Source of the DNA: Bacteroidales bacterium UBA6828
GTDB taxonomy: Bacteria > Bacteroidota > Bacteroidia > Bacteroidales > Paludibacteraceae
Assembly: GCA_002452095.1 (NCBI GenBank)
Contig: DKEG01000003.1
Span: 1 to 12,808, forward strand
Reading direction: 5' to 3'
DNA length: 12,808 bases
Shown in pieces: positions 1-6,879 of the stretch. Below the pieces are notes generated by a model. The model made no database searches and was not told where the DNA came from. It saw only the letters and a program-made list of their open reading frames with translations. The position numbers were made by a program, and so were the translations under genes. Numbering within the stretch: the first letter of the stretch is position 1; the number at the start of each line of letters is the position of its first letter.

Positions 1-21
1 ATCACCTAAGAATCACCTAAG
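1..21. repeat. 11-bp direct repeat at the window edge
   Basis: ATCACCTAAG at 1-10 is followed at once by AATCACCTAAG at 11-21, so an 11-bp unit appears to be repeated at least twice, with the first copy cut by the window edge. The array may continue to the left. No function can be assigned. Confidence 0.5.
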
Positions 22-63
22 TTTAACCTATGCTTGTCAGCACGAAACTAAACGGAACTCAAA

Positions 64-89
64 CGGAGGTTATGCTCCGGCTTTTTTTT
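64..89 (+). terminator. Intrinsic terminator of an off-window upstream gene
   Basis: CGGAG (64-68) pairs with CTCCG (75-79) around a 6-nt loop, and a run of eight T follows at 82-89. The stem is only five base pairs, but the T tract is long. It points rightward, so it would end a plus-strand transcript entering from the left. It lies just upstream of the promoter at 97-128, which isolates the large gene downstream. Confidence 0.55.
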
Positions 90-96
90 GAAAAAA

Positions 97-128
97 CTTG
101 TGTAATCCACCGATTTTATATAATTTTG
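97..128 (+). promoter_or_regulatory. Bacteroidetes-type promoter for the large surface protein
   Basis: CTTG at 97-100, then 20 nt, then TAATTTTG at 121-128, which fits the -33/-7 consensus TTTG-N19-21-TANNTTTG. The predicted start of transcription is near 134, giving a leader of about 300 nt that contains the whole 23-bp repeat array. The -7 box and following bases (TAATTTTGCACC) are identical to those of the lipoprotein promoter at 12098. I saw no better promoter between here and 432. Confidence 0.55.
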
Positions 129-186
129 CACCGTTAATAATAATCAATCTGTATAATAATCAACTTTGTATTTTGTATAGATCCGT

Positions 187-233
187 CAATTTCCAACGAA
201 ACAGTATAAGCAATTCCAACGGAACAGCATAAG
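187..233. repeat. 23-bp tandem repeat array, first cluster (two units)
   Basis: Two adjoining units: 187-210 (a 24-bp variant with an extra T) and 211-233 (consensus). The consensus unit reads CAATTCCAACGG then AACAGCATAAG. Each consensus unit carries a short inverted repeat, TTCC-AAC-GGAA. The 79 bp after this cluster (234-312) are A-rich, hold no unit and no gene, and separate it from the second cluster. The array lies in the predicted leader of the large surface-protein gene. Confidence 0.85.
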
Positions 234-312
234 CCTCCGACGAGCAAAAAACAACAAAACAACAAAAATATACGTTTTTTATGATGATACATTTGGAGAT
301 AAACATAAAAAG

Positions 313-400
313 CAATTTCAACGGAACAGTATAAGCAATTCCAACGGAACAGCATAAGCAATTCCAACGGAACAGCATAAGCAATTCCAACGGAACTATA
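313..400. repeat. 23-bp tandem repeat array, second cluster (three units and a partial)
   Basis: Units at 313-335, 336-358 and 359-381 follow one another without spacers, and a fourth begins at 382 and diverges after CAATTCCAACGGAAC (382-396). The first unit of each cluster shares the variants TTT and CAGTATAAG, so a two-unit block (variant plus consensus) seems to have been duplicated. The array ends about 30 bp before the start codon at 432. There are no unique spacers, so it is not a CRISPR. Its role is unknown; a protein-binding array, a structured leader or a slippage-prone repeat are all possible. Confidence 0.85.
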
Positions 401-431
401 TAAACGAAACAATATATATATTATAGAGAGA

Positions 432-3400
432 ATGAGACGATGTTTACTTTTTAGCCTGATGGTGCTGGCAGGTATCACAGGCACAGCAAATGCGGTGTTT
501 GCCCAAACGACGACCGTACACACGGTACCCTTCTACGAGGGGTTCGAGGGTTCGCACACCCAAGGCGATGTTATCAACACATGGGTGCAGCAAAGCGAAA
601 AGAAAAGCGATGCGTGGGTATTCAACTCGGAAACGGATTATAACCGCGAACCCAATAGCGGGACATGGAACGCCACGCTCCTGTGGGGGAATATCGACTG
701 GCTGTTTACACCCGTCCAATTGGAGGCAGGCAAGCCTTACCGCGTTGCCATGTATGCACGCCAAGACGGTACCGAGACCCAAGATGCCATTTTGCAGGTT
801 TATCTGTGCGCCGAGGCGGATATGAATGCACGGAAGACAATGATTACGGAAACAAGGTTGACCAACGGCAACTATGAGTACATATACAAAGACTTCACCG
901 TGGACAGCACCGCTACATACGTATTGGGTATCCGCGGGGAGGTTGGTGGTACTCCGATGTATATCTCGTTAGACGACATCTCGTTGGTGGAGTACAAGAT
1001 GTACAACATCAGCGCAACGCCCACCGAGCATTGCAGCATTGTGCTTTTCCCTGCAGCAGAAGCCTACTATCCCAATAATAACATAGATGTGCGGGTTATG
1101 GTGGACAGGGGATACATCTTGGATTCGCTGACAACCAATACCCCGAATGCATCGTTGCAATGGTACGGAGAGGATAAGCATGGCTGGTTCACTATGCCAG
1201 GGGAAGATGTGGTGCTGACTCCGCATATACGTCCTGCCAAGTCGGGGGTACTGGATCTTATTGATATTCCCGACCATGTAACCATCCGTACTATGGTGAA
1301 CGGCGTGGAGACAGCCAACCGCAGCACTATCTATGAGGGCGATACGTTGTGCCATGTGTATATACCCGCAGCAGGATATACGGTAGATTATGACAACAGT
1401 TGCAGTGTGGTACGACCTTATTTCTTTGTCAATGACACTTGCCATTGGTCTGTACCATACGTTGATGTAGTGTTTGTCGGCACAAAGGTGGGTGTGGAAT
1501 GTACGGACAGCGCAACAGCAGTGGTAACATGGAATGACCTCGGTTGCGAGTATGATGTTGTTGTAGCCGACCACGAGATACAGAACTTCCGTTACCAAAA
1601 GGGTATTCATCACACGTCGGACACGACCTATACCATAGAGGGGCTGACTGCGGGGAAGACCTATTATGCCTACGTATGCGCACGCGTGGAAGGTGCCGAA
1701 GAGTTGTGGAACAAGGCACGGTTTGTAGCGGGACAGAAGCAAGAAAGCGGCGGGGGCTGCGTGCTGACCATTGATGGCTACGACAAATACGACGATGGCT
1801 GGAACGGCGGCAAACTGCACTTTGTAGAGAACGGAATAGAGACGGTTGTCGCTATGACGGAGGGCGAAGAAGAGACCTTCACCTACGCCACTCACGGCGG
1901 CAAGGTGGATATCTATTGGGGCGAAGGTGCTTATGACGACGAAGTATCGTTCCGTATTACCAACGCCGACGGGGATATTGTATTGGATATGCAGGAAGGT
2001 GATATGACCAACACACCGGACGGGACATTGCTTTGGAGCGGCAACCCGTGCAGTCTGTGTCCGACACCCAAAGTAGTGGAGTTCGTTACAGACGGCACCG
2101 ATATTACCATGCGCTGGCGCAAGACCGATGCGTCATCCTACTTGGTAGCACTATACAACGGTACGGCGACTGACGAGCATTTCGATATGGTAGCCATCCG
2201 CACCACCGACACCGTATATACGTTCCACAATATCGATACGTGCCGTTACTATGCGGCTGCCGTGCTGGCACAATGCGACGAACAGTCGGCTTCGACGTGG
2301 GTTATTGCAGGCGAGCATACCCCGAGTGTGCCTGCTGTTATGCCATGGCAGCCTATCACATTGGACTATCACGCCAAGGGCGACTATATGCAGGATATGC
2401 GTTCCGACAATTACGGGTATCCGAACATGTTAGGTTTGTTCTATAGCCTGACTCTGTCCGAGACCACCACTATATTGCTTGCAGGCCGCATAGATAACGA
2501 AAGAGCATCCTTCACTGTAATACCTCTCAATGACCGAGGGGAACCGTTAAATCAATGGAATGATGTGGACTCTATCACTCTTGAGGCAGGCAAATACGGT
2601 ATTTCCTGCTGCAGCCGCTATGGTGATAAGGGGAGTTACGATGTGCATATATGCCGTGCCACTCCCGTGCATTACACACCTGTTACACTGCCGTATATGT
2701 CCGACACGCTGACCAACAGCGAGTGGTACACCACGGCAGGCGGTTTCTATCGCGGCTATGAGTTCACCCTCACCGAGACGACCTATACGGAGATACGTAT
2801 GGAAACGGCTTGGGAGGACGATTACAGCACATGCATGCTCTTTGAGTACAAAGACGGCAAGGATACCAAGATATACAATGATGCACGCCATGTGGACAGT
2901 CTGCAGGCGGGAACGTATCACCTGATAACGCTCACCCAGGATATGGAGGCGAAATACGTGCTTTCTATCGGCACCCCTGCCACCTATCACTTTGAGCCGA
3001 TAAGCACGGATACGGTGGTAAGCGGCACTATTACCGACGGACTCTATCCGTTCAACAACATCATGGTGCCCGGCAAAGGCTATACCTTCACCGCCAACGC
3101 AGGGCAGGTGTACGGCGGGTCGCTCTATACCGACCAACCTGGCTTTGTCTTTGCACAGGTATATTACGACTCTCTGCTGACGCAGGAAGCGAAATCTATC
3201 GAGTCCCTGGGGGCAGACTCGACCTACTACGCAGTGTTCGGAGACACAGATACGATACCCCTCTATGTAGTGGTGTACAACTTCTCGCAGGTACCTGAAG
3301 CCGGTTTTGTCTATGCGCAACACCCTGCGTGCGACCCCGACAGCCTACCGGTATCGGGTGTGTTGCCTGCTGGCGAGGTGCGCCATACAGCCATCAACAA

Positions 3401-4583
3401 ACATTCCAAGGTACTCCAGTTTGACGCCGATTACACAACATACACCGTCGGATATGAGGCATATACCGTTCATCTCGAGGCGGGCAAGATGTACCGGTTC
3501 TTTGCAGAGGCTGTGCAAGGCATGAATAAAGGGGCACTATACCTCATTGACCCGACCTTGAAACAAGGTGATTTACTTTATAACTCTATCGGGCATGAGA
3601 CGTTGGACCCCACTACCCGTGTGGCTACGTTCACTTATATAGCGTCCAAGGATATGGACTGCACCTTGATGTTCTGTTCGGAATTCTCCCGCAAAGACGA
3701 CCGTGCGGACTATACTGTAGCCTACGAGGAGGCGGATTTGTTTGAGATATTGCTCCAACAGGCACGACCCGTTACCCTGCCCCTGCGCGAACAGGCAGAC
3801 TTCGGTGCCGCCAAGTATCTGTGGAGCGATACCTATCAGTGGTATGCGGATGCGGACGGAAACGCATTTGTTGATTATGGTTTTTACTCCGCCGTGGCTT
3901 ATACCGTGCCGGTGGCTGCGGGCGATACCTTGTTTGCTATGTTCTCTGCCGATGATGAGGCGGTGATTCACTTCTATCATCTATATGCAAACAATGCTCC
4001 GGTGGTGATTGACAGCGTGCAAGGCTATCCATACATAGCGGAGCGGGGGTACTATCACAACGCATCCGACTCCGTGGAGACCATTACCGTCATTGCGTCG
4101 GTGGACAATCCGCGTCCGGGCAAGCACCGCTATGACATCGTGCTTTCCTCTTCGCACCAAGATATTGCCCTGCGCACAGCCACCGCCAAGGCAGACAAAG
4201 AGGCTATCTATGTAGAGCAGACGGATATGGCTGCGGTGCGTGATGCACTGTCAGGGTTGGTACTCAGTGCGCTCGACGAACAGGGACAGACACTTTGCCA
4301 TATCGAGAATGTGCCGTTCTATTGGGCGATAGACCTCAATGCCGGTGTTGCCACCTACGAAGCCAACCAAGCCGACCTGCCCACGGGTTATGCCTTTGCC
4401 AAGGGAGTGGAATATATCAGCGTGGCACTAAAACAGACTATGACCGGCGCCGAAGAAGCCCTTGTGCCGCAAGGCGATACGACACCATGTTCAGCAGCCC
4501 GGCTCATACTTGATAATGGCACACTGTATGTTCTCACGCCAGACGGCACCCGCTACACCATCACAGGGCAAAAGGTGAGATAA
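432..4583 (+). CDS. Large secreted multidomain beta-rich surface protein, possible type IX secretion cargo
   Basis: A 1383-residue secreted protein of no recognised specific function. It opens with a signal peptide (basic MRRC, hydrophobic core, likely cleavage after about A24). Residues 32-187 resemble the jelly-roll 'cleaved adhesin/choice-of-anchor J' domain (PFYEGFEG start). Residues 190-266 resemble the divergent InlB B-repeat, ending FTMPGEDVVLTP. Residues 353-436 and 543-630 look like fibronectin type III folds. Between them, 441-540 has a C-x-L-x-I-x-x-Y...DDGWNGG motif. From about 640 to 1330 the protein is beta-rich, with module starts of the form P-[IV]-T-L near 641, 750 and 1114. 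The last 30 residues (LILDNGTLYVLTPDG...ITGQKVR) resemble the short C-terminal tail of Bacteroidales surface or type IX cargo proteins. No protease or glycosidase motif was seen. The start at 432 is preceded by an A-rich stretch with no clear Shine-Dalgarno. Adhesin or matrix protein is the best guess; domain names rest on pattern recognition only. Confidence 0.85.
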   Translation: MRRCLLFSLMVLAGITGTANAVFAQTTTVHTVPFYEGFEGSHTQGDVINTWVQQSEKKSDAWVFNSETDYNREPNSGTWNATLLWGNIDWLFTPVQLEAGKPYRVAMYARQDGTETQDAILQVYLCAEADMNARKTMITETRLTNGNYEYIYKDFTVDSTATYVLGIRGEVGGTPMYISLDDISLVEYKMYNISATPTEHCSIVLFPAAEAYYPNNNIDVRVMVDRGYILDSLTTNTPNASLQWYGEDKHGWFTMPGEDVVLTPHIRPAKSGVLDLIDIPDHVTIRTMVNGVETANRSTIYEGDTLCHVYIPAAGYTVDYDNSCSVVRPYFFVNDTCHWSVPYVDVVFVGTKVGVECTDSATAVVTWNDLGCEYDVVVADHEIQNFRYQKGIHHTSDTTYTIEGLTAGKTYYAYVCARVEGAEELWNKARFVAGQKQESGGGCVLTIDGYDKYDDGWNGGKLHFVENGIETVVAMTEGEEETFTYATHGGKVDIYWGEGAYDDEVSFRITNADGDIVLDMQEGDMTNTPDGTLLWSGNPCSLCPTPKVVEFVTDGTDITMRWRKTDASSYLVALYNGTATDEHFDMVAIRTTDTVYTFHNIDTCRYYAAAVLAQCDEQSASTWVIAGEHTPSVPAVMPWQPITLDYHAKGDYMQDMRSDNYGYPNMLGLFYSLTLSETTTILLAGRIDNERASFTVIPLNDRGEPLNQWNDVDSITLEAGKYGISCCSRYGDKGSYDVHICRATPVHYTPVTLPYMSDTLTNSEWYTTAGGFYRGYEFTLTETTYTEIRMETAWEDDYSTCMLFEYKDGKDTKIYNDARHVDSLQAGTYHLITLTQDMEAKYVLSIGTPATYHFEPISTDTVVSGTITDGLYPFNNIMVPGKGYTFTANAGQVYGGSLYTDQPGFVFAQVYYDSLLTQEAKSIESLGADSTYYAVFGDTDTIPLYVVVYNFSQVPEAGFVYAQHPACDPDSLPVSGVLPAGEVRHTAINKHSKVLQFDADYTTYTVGYEAYTVHLEAGKMYRFFAEAVQGMNKGALYLIDPTLKQGDLLYNSIGHETLDPTTRVATFTYIASKDMDCTLMFCSEFSRKDDRADYTVAYEEADLFEILLQQARPVTLPLREQADFGAAKYLWSDTYQWYADADGNAFVDYGFYSAVAYTVPVAAGDTLFAMFSADDEAVIHFYHLYANNAPVVIDSVQGYPYIAERGYYHNASDSVETITVIASVDNPRPGKHRYDIVLSSSHQDIALRTATAKADKEAIYVEQTDMAAVRDALSGLVLSALDEQGQTLCHIENVPFYWAIDLNAGVATYEANQADLPTGYAFAKGVEYISVALKQTMTGAEEALVPQGDTTPCSAARLILDNGTLYVLTPDGTRYTITGQKVR

Positions 4584-4596
4584 GGAGATAGCCGTC

Positions 4597-4646
4597 AATA
4601 CAAAGCGGGACTGCCTATAGCACATCAGGCAGTCCCGTTTTGTATT
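4597..4646. terminator. Bidirectional terminator hairpin between convergent genes
   Basis: Arms 4597-4616 and 4627-4646 pair over 20 positions with one G-T mismatch (a G-U pair in one RNA), around the 10-nt loop ATAGCACATC. The GC core GCGGGACTGCCT is flanked by T runs on both strands, so it can end the large gene from the left and the rhomboid gene from the right. Its core and loop edges match the hairpin at 10088-10124. Confidence 0.9.
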
Positions 4647-4700
4647 ACAAATCAAAATCCGTGTCAGCGAGTTGCCCCAAAGCAACCGGGGTAACTATGG

Positions 4701-5465
4701 TCAGACGCGCTCGTGGTAGTGGTAGTCGGAGTAGTCCTTGCTGCGGGTGCTATCAAGACGGGGGTATTTGCTGTGGAACTTACGACGGAGATTGCGCCAC
4801 CAGCGTGAGATGTCGTCTCCTTTGCCGTGCCGCCACCAGAGGAGAAGCAGCCAACCGAAGAGCATACCTCCGAGGTGGGCAAAATGGGCTACGTTGTCGC
4901 CTGTAAGTCCGACCACCCCGCCAAGTCCGGCAAAGAGTTCGATAAGCGCATAGATAATAACGAAGATACGTGCGCGGATAGGTATCGGCACGAATAGGAT
5001 ATACATCGGCACATTGGGAAACAGCCAACCGAAGGCAAACAGGACACCAAAGACGGCTCCCGAGGCGCCGATAGTAACGAGACGATTGGCATACATAGCC
5101 GCCTGCACAGCGGGCATAGCGGAGAAGGCGGATTGGAACATCAGTGCCCAAACGGCTTCTTGCACAAGGGCGGCACCAATACCGCAGACGAGATAGTAGG
5201 TAAGGAATTTACGGCTCCCCCACTCGTTTTCCAAGACGGGCGCAAACATCAACACGGCGAACATATTGCAGAATATGTGTCCGAAATTGGCGTGCATAAA
5301 CATATATGTAAACGGCTGCCAAAAATAAAATTGATTTGCGGTAAAATAGTGGAGACCAAAGAGATTGGTGAGTTGGATGCCATATCGTTGGAGTACGGCA
5401 TCGAGCATCCAAACGACAAAATTCGCGAGGAGCAGGTAGCGTGTAACTGTAGGTAAATTTCTCAT
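4701..5465 (-). CDS. Rhomboid-family intramembrane serine protease
   Basis: Polytopic membrane protein of 254 residues that would cut transmembrane substrates within the bilayer. It has the rhomboid signatures in order: H-x4-H-x3-N (HANFGHIFCN, residues 58-67), the catalytic serine in GASGAVFG (S135), and the partner histidine in AHFAHLGG (H197). About six hydrophobic segments are visible, followed by a basic C-terminal tail (about 212-254) rich in W, R, K and Y that should be cytoplasmic. The frame is open back to an ATG at 5519, but I prefer the ATG at 5465 (MRNLPTVTRYLL). The 18 extra residues look like a non-native hydrophobic extension, and a candidate minus-strand -7 box (TACTTTTG, 5481-5474) lies inside them, which would give a nearly leaderless mRNA. 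No good -33 box was found. It is convergent with the large surface protein and divergent from hup. Substrate unknown. Confidence 0.9.
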   Translation of the reverse strand: MRNLPTVTRYLLLANFVVWMLDAVLQRYGIQLTNLFGLHYFTANQFYFWQPFTYMFMHANFGHIFCNMFAVLMFAPVLENEWGSRKFLTYYLVCGIGAALVQEAVWALMFQSAFSAMPAVQAAMYANRLVTIGASGAVFGVLFAFGWLFPNVPMYILFVPIPIRARIFVIIYALIELFAGLGGVVGLTGDNVAHFAHLGGMLFGWLLLLWWRHGKGDDISRWWRNLRRKFHSKYPRLDSTRSKDYSDYHYHERV

Positions 5466-5574
5466 AATAAGCGCAAAAGTAATAAAATAAACACATACGA
5501 CTATACAAAAAGCGTGCATTTTTAAGTAAAAATGATGTTTTTAGGTAAAAAATAGCATTTTTGCAGGGGTATTG

Positions 5575-5605
5575 TTTGCGGTTTCGCTTTTTTGTAGTAT
5601 CTTTG
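5575..5605 (+). promoter_or_regulatory. Promoter of the HU gene
   Basis: TTTG at 5575-5578, a 19-nt spacer, and TATCTTTG at 5598-5605: a full match to the Bacteroidetes consensus TTTG-N19-TANNTTTG. The start of transcription should lie near 5612, giving a leader of roughly 70 nt that contains the palindrome at 5645-5660. Confidence 0.75.
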
Positions 5606-5644
5606 CAAGCGTTATCCGTGGGCGAACCAGCCTATTGGTAAGCA

Positions 5645-5660
5645 AATTAAACGTTTAATT
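5645..5660. promoter_or_regulatory. 16-bp perfect palindrome in the hup leader
   Basis: AATTAAACGTTTAATT is a perfect palindrome ending 22 nt before the hup start codon and about 35 nt after the predicted transcription start. It could be an operator bound by a dimeric regulator, or an AT-rich bent site for HU itself. With no loop it is a poor RNA hairpin. Function is inferred from position only. Confidence 0.45.
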
Positions 5661-5682
5661 AATAACCCAAAAACATTTTATT

Positions 5683-5946
5683 ATGAATAAGGCTGAACTC
5701 GTTGCTGCCGTAGCAGCAAAGGCTGAAGTATCGAAAGCAGAAGCACAGAAGGTTCTGGATGCAGTATTGGACGTAACCGCAGACGCACTGAAAAAAGGCG
5801 AGAGCGTACAACTCGTAGGCTACGCAACTCTGTCGGTAGTAGAGAAGGCTGCCCGCAAGGGTATCAATCCTGCAACCAAACAGGTAATCGAAATCCCTGC
5901 AAAGAAAGCAGTGAAATTCAAAGCCGGTGCAAAACTCGCTCTCTAA
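5683..5946 (+). CDS. hup: HU-family DNA-binding nucleoid protein
   Basis: A small basic protein of 87 residues (typical HU is about 90) that forms dimers and bends DNA, shaping the nucleoid. Residues 1-45 form the helical dimer part (MNKAELVAAVAAKAEVSKAEA). Residues 46-72 are the beta arm, with GYATLSVVEKAARKG followed by I61-N62-P63. P63 is the proline that wedges into DNA. The usual R-N-P is I-N-P here, as I recall in Bacteroides HU proteins. The C-terminus IPAKKAVKFKAGAKL is typical. It has its own promoter and terminator and is therefore probably monocistronic. The protein is very rich in Ala, Lys and Val. Bacteroidales genomes often carry several HU paralogues, and which one this is cannot be told. 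Confidence 0.95.
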   Translation: MNKAELVAAVAAKAEVSKAEAQKVLDAVLDVTADALKKGESVQLVGYATLSVVEKAARKGINPATKQVIEIPAKKAVKFKAGAKLAL

Positions 5947-5964
5947 TTAAACATAAGCAAATAG

Positions 5965-5995
5965 AACGAGTTGCTCAGTTTGGGCAACTCGTTTT
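5965..5995 (+). terminator. Intrinsic terminator of hup
   Basis: AACGAGTTGC (5965-5974) pairs perfectly with GCAACTCGTT (5984-5993) around a 9-nt loop, and the right arm ends in TTTT. It begins 18 bp after the hup stop codon, so it should separate hup from adk. Confidence 0.9.
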
Positions 5996-6118
5996 GTGTC
6001 GCTTGGTCTCCTGCCGGGTTTTCTGCTTGTTTGTGCGAGCGAGAAATAGAAGAAACAAAAGCAGAAACGAGTGCGGGGGACAATCAGTAAGGTATAAAAA
6101 ACTGAAAATTTCAAGGAT

Positions 6119-6691
6119 ATGTTGAATGTAATTCTTTGTGGTGCCCCCGGCAGCGGCAAAGGGACACAGTCTGATTTCATTGTAAAGAAATACGGTTTGC
6201 AGCATCTCTCGACAGGCGATGTACTGCGTGCCGAAATCAAGTCGGGCAGCGCACTTGGCAAGGAGATTGATGCCATCATTTCGAAGGGTGAATTAGTTCC
6301 CGATGCAAAAATGATTGCCCTGATAGAGAACTTCATCAAGAATCTGCCAAAGGACTCGAAAGGCGTTATCTTCGATGGTTTCCCCCGTACGGTAGAGCAG
6401 GCAAAAGCCCTGACCGAACTGCTGAAGAAGCACAATATGAGTGCCGTAATGCTGGATATGTTTGTAGAGGAAGAGGAGATTATCCAACGCCTGCTGAACC
6501 GCGGCAAAACGAGCGGTCGTGCCGATGACAACTATGAGACTATCAAACAGCGTCTGCAAGTATATAAGGACGTAACGAAGCCCGTAGCAACCTACTATCT
6601 ACACAACAACAACTATTTTGCCATCAACGGCAACAACACGATGGAGGATACGTTTGCACAGATTGACCATATCCTGCAACGCGTAAAATAA
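6119..6691 (+). CDS. adk: Adenylate kinase
   Basis: Cytoplasmic phosphotransferase making 2 ADP from ATP and AMP, balancing adenine nucleotides. The P-loop is GAPGSGKGT (8-16). The AMP-binding elements are STGDVLR (31-37) and DGFPR (86-90). The LID is short: RGKTSGRADDN (128-138) supplies the conserved arginines but has no zinc-binding cysteine insert, so this is a short-form enzyme. The length of 190 residues is normal for that form. ATG at 6119 directly follows AAGGAT, which could serve as a weak Shine-Dalgarno. It is followed by obg after 188 bp. adk-obg is a familiar pair in Bacteroidota, often preceded by hpt, whereas here hup stands upstream. No consensus promoter was found in 5996-6118. 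Confidence 0.97.
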   Translation: MLNVILCGAPGSGKGTQSDFIVKKYGLQHLSTGDVLRAEIKSGSALGKEIDAIISKGELVPDAKMIALIENFIKNLPKDSKGVIFDGFPRTVEQAKALTELLKKHNMSAVMLDMFVEEEEIIQRLLNRGKTSGRADDNYETIKQRLQVYKDVTKPVATYYLHNNNYFAINGNNTMEDTFAQIDHILQRVK

Positions 6692-6693
6692 AG

Positions 6694-6741
6694 AATTTGT
6701 AAATGTGTAGATTAGCAAATTTGTAAATTGCACATTTACAA
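6694..6741. repeat. Alternative-pairing AT-rich repeats after adk
   Basis: AATTTGTAAAT occurs at 6694-6704 and again at 6718-6728, and its complement ATTTACAA lies at 6734-6741. The last copy can pair with the first (TTGTAAATGTG 6697-6707 with CACATTTACAA 6731-6741, 11 bp) or with the second (8 bp, 5-nt loop), so two hairpins exclude each other. No T tract follows, so it is not a standard terminator. It begins three bases after the adk stop. Confidence 0.6.
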
Positions 6742-6751
6742 GGTCTTTCCG

Positions 6752-6767
6752 TTGCCGCAAGCGGCAA
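6752..6767. repeat. Short GC-rich inverted repeat between adk and obg
   Basis: TTGCCGC (6752-6758) and GCGGCAA (6761-6767) are perfect inverted arms separated by AA. A weaker relative, CTTGC-GG-GCAAG, stands at 8073-8084 ahead of the ClC gene, and both are followed by AAGAAA-like sequence. Function unknown. Confidence 0.5.
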
Positions 6768-6802
6768 GAAAAATAGAGAAAAACAACCAAAAGTTTTTCC
6801 GT

Positions 6803-6837
6803 TGTGGACTAACGACGCGAGACGCGTCGTCCCCACA
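6803..6837. repeat. REP-like GC-rich hairpin upstream of obg
   Basis: The inner perfect stem is ACGACGCG (6812-6819) with CGCGTCGT (6823-6830) around the 3-nt loop AGA. An outer stem TGTGG (6803-6807) with CCACA (6833-6837) extends it across small internal loops. It is GC-rich against an AT-rich surrounding and is not followed by T. It lies 43 bp upstream of obg. A similar element stands at 10028-10046. Confidence 0.65.
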
Positions 6838-6879
6838 CAGGAGTTATCCTGTTTGCAATAACTAATTACAGACTCAACT

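Noticed and set aside
66..134. GGAGG-TT-ATG at 66-74 as a leader peptide start of about 20 codons
   Set aside because: The same bases form the terminator hairpin, the frame crosses its T tract and the promoter at 97-128, and the predicted transcript starts downstream of this ATG.
187..400. Repeat array read as a CRISPR
   Set aside because: Units adjoin directly with no unique spacers, are only 23 bp, and no cas genes are present.
134..523. Minus-strand open frame of 129 codons across the repeat array
   Set aside because: It is open because the 23-bp unit has no stop in any of its three minus-strand phases (repeating CSVGIAY / VPLELL / MLFRWNCL); the product is a repeat by-product that overlaps the real gene start.
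969..1895. Minus-strand frame of 308 codons inside the large gene
   Set aside because: It lies wholly antisense to a clear secreted-protein gene and gives a composition (His, Cys and Arg rich) typical of shadow frames with no domain.
2547..3323. Minus-strand frame of 258 codons inside the large gene
   Set aside because: Shadow of the plus-strand gene; no recognisable domain, promoter or start signal.
5466..5519. N-terminal extension of the rhomboid gene to the ATG at 5519
   Set aside because: The shorter start at 5465 fits usual rhomboid N-termini, and a candidate -7 box lies within the extension; not excluded outright.
5996..6118. Promoter for adk in the hup-adk gap
   Set aside because: No TANNTTTG box with a suitably placed -33 box was found, so none is claimed even though the hup terminator implies adk needs one.
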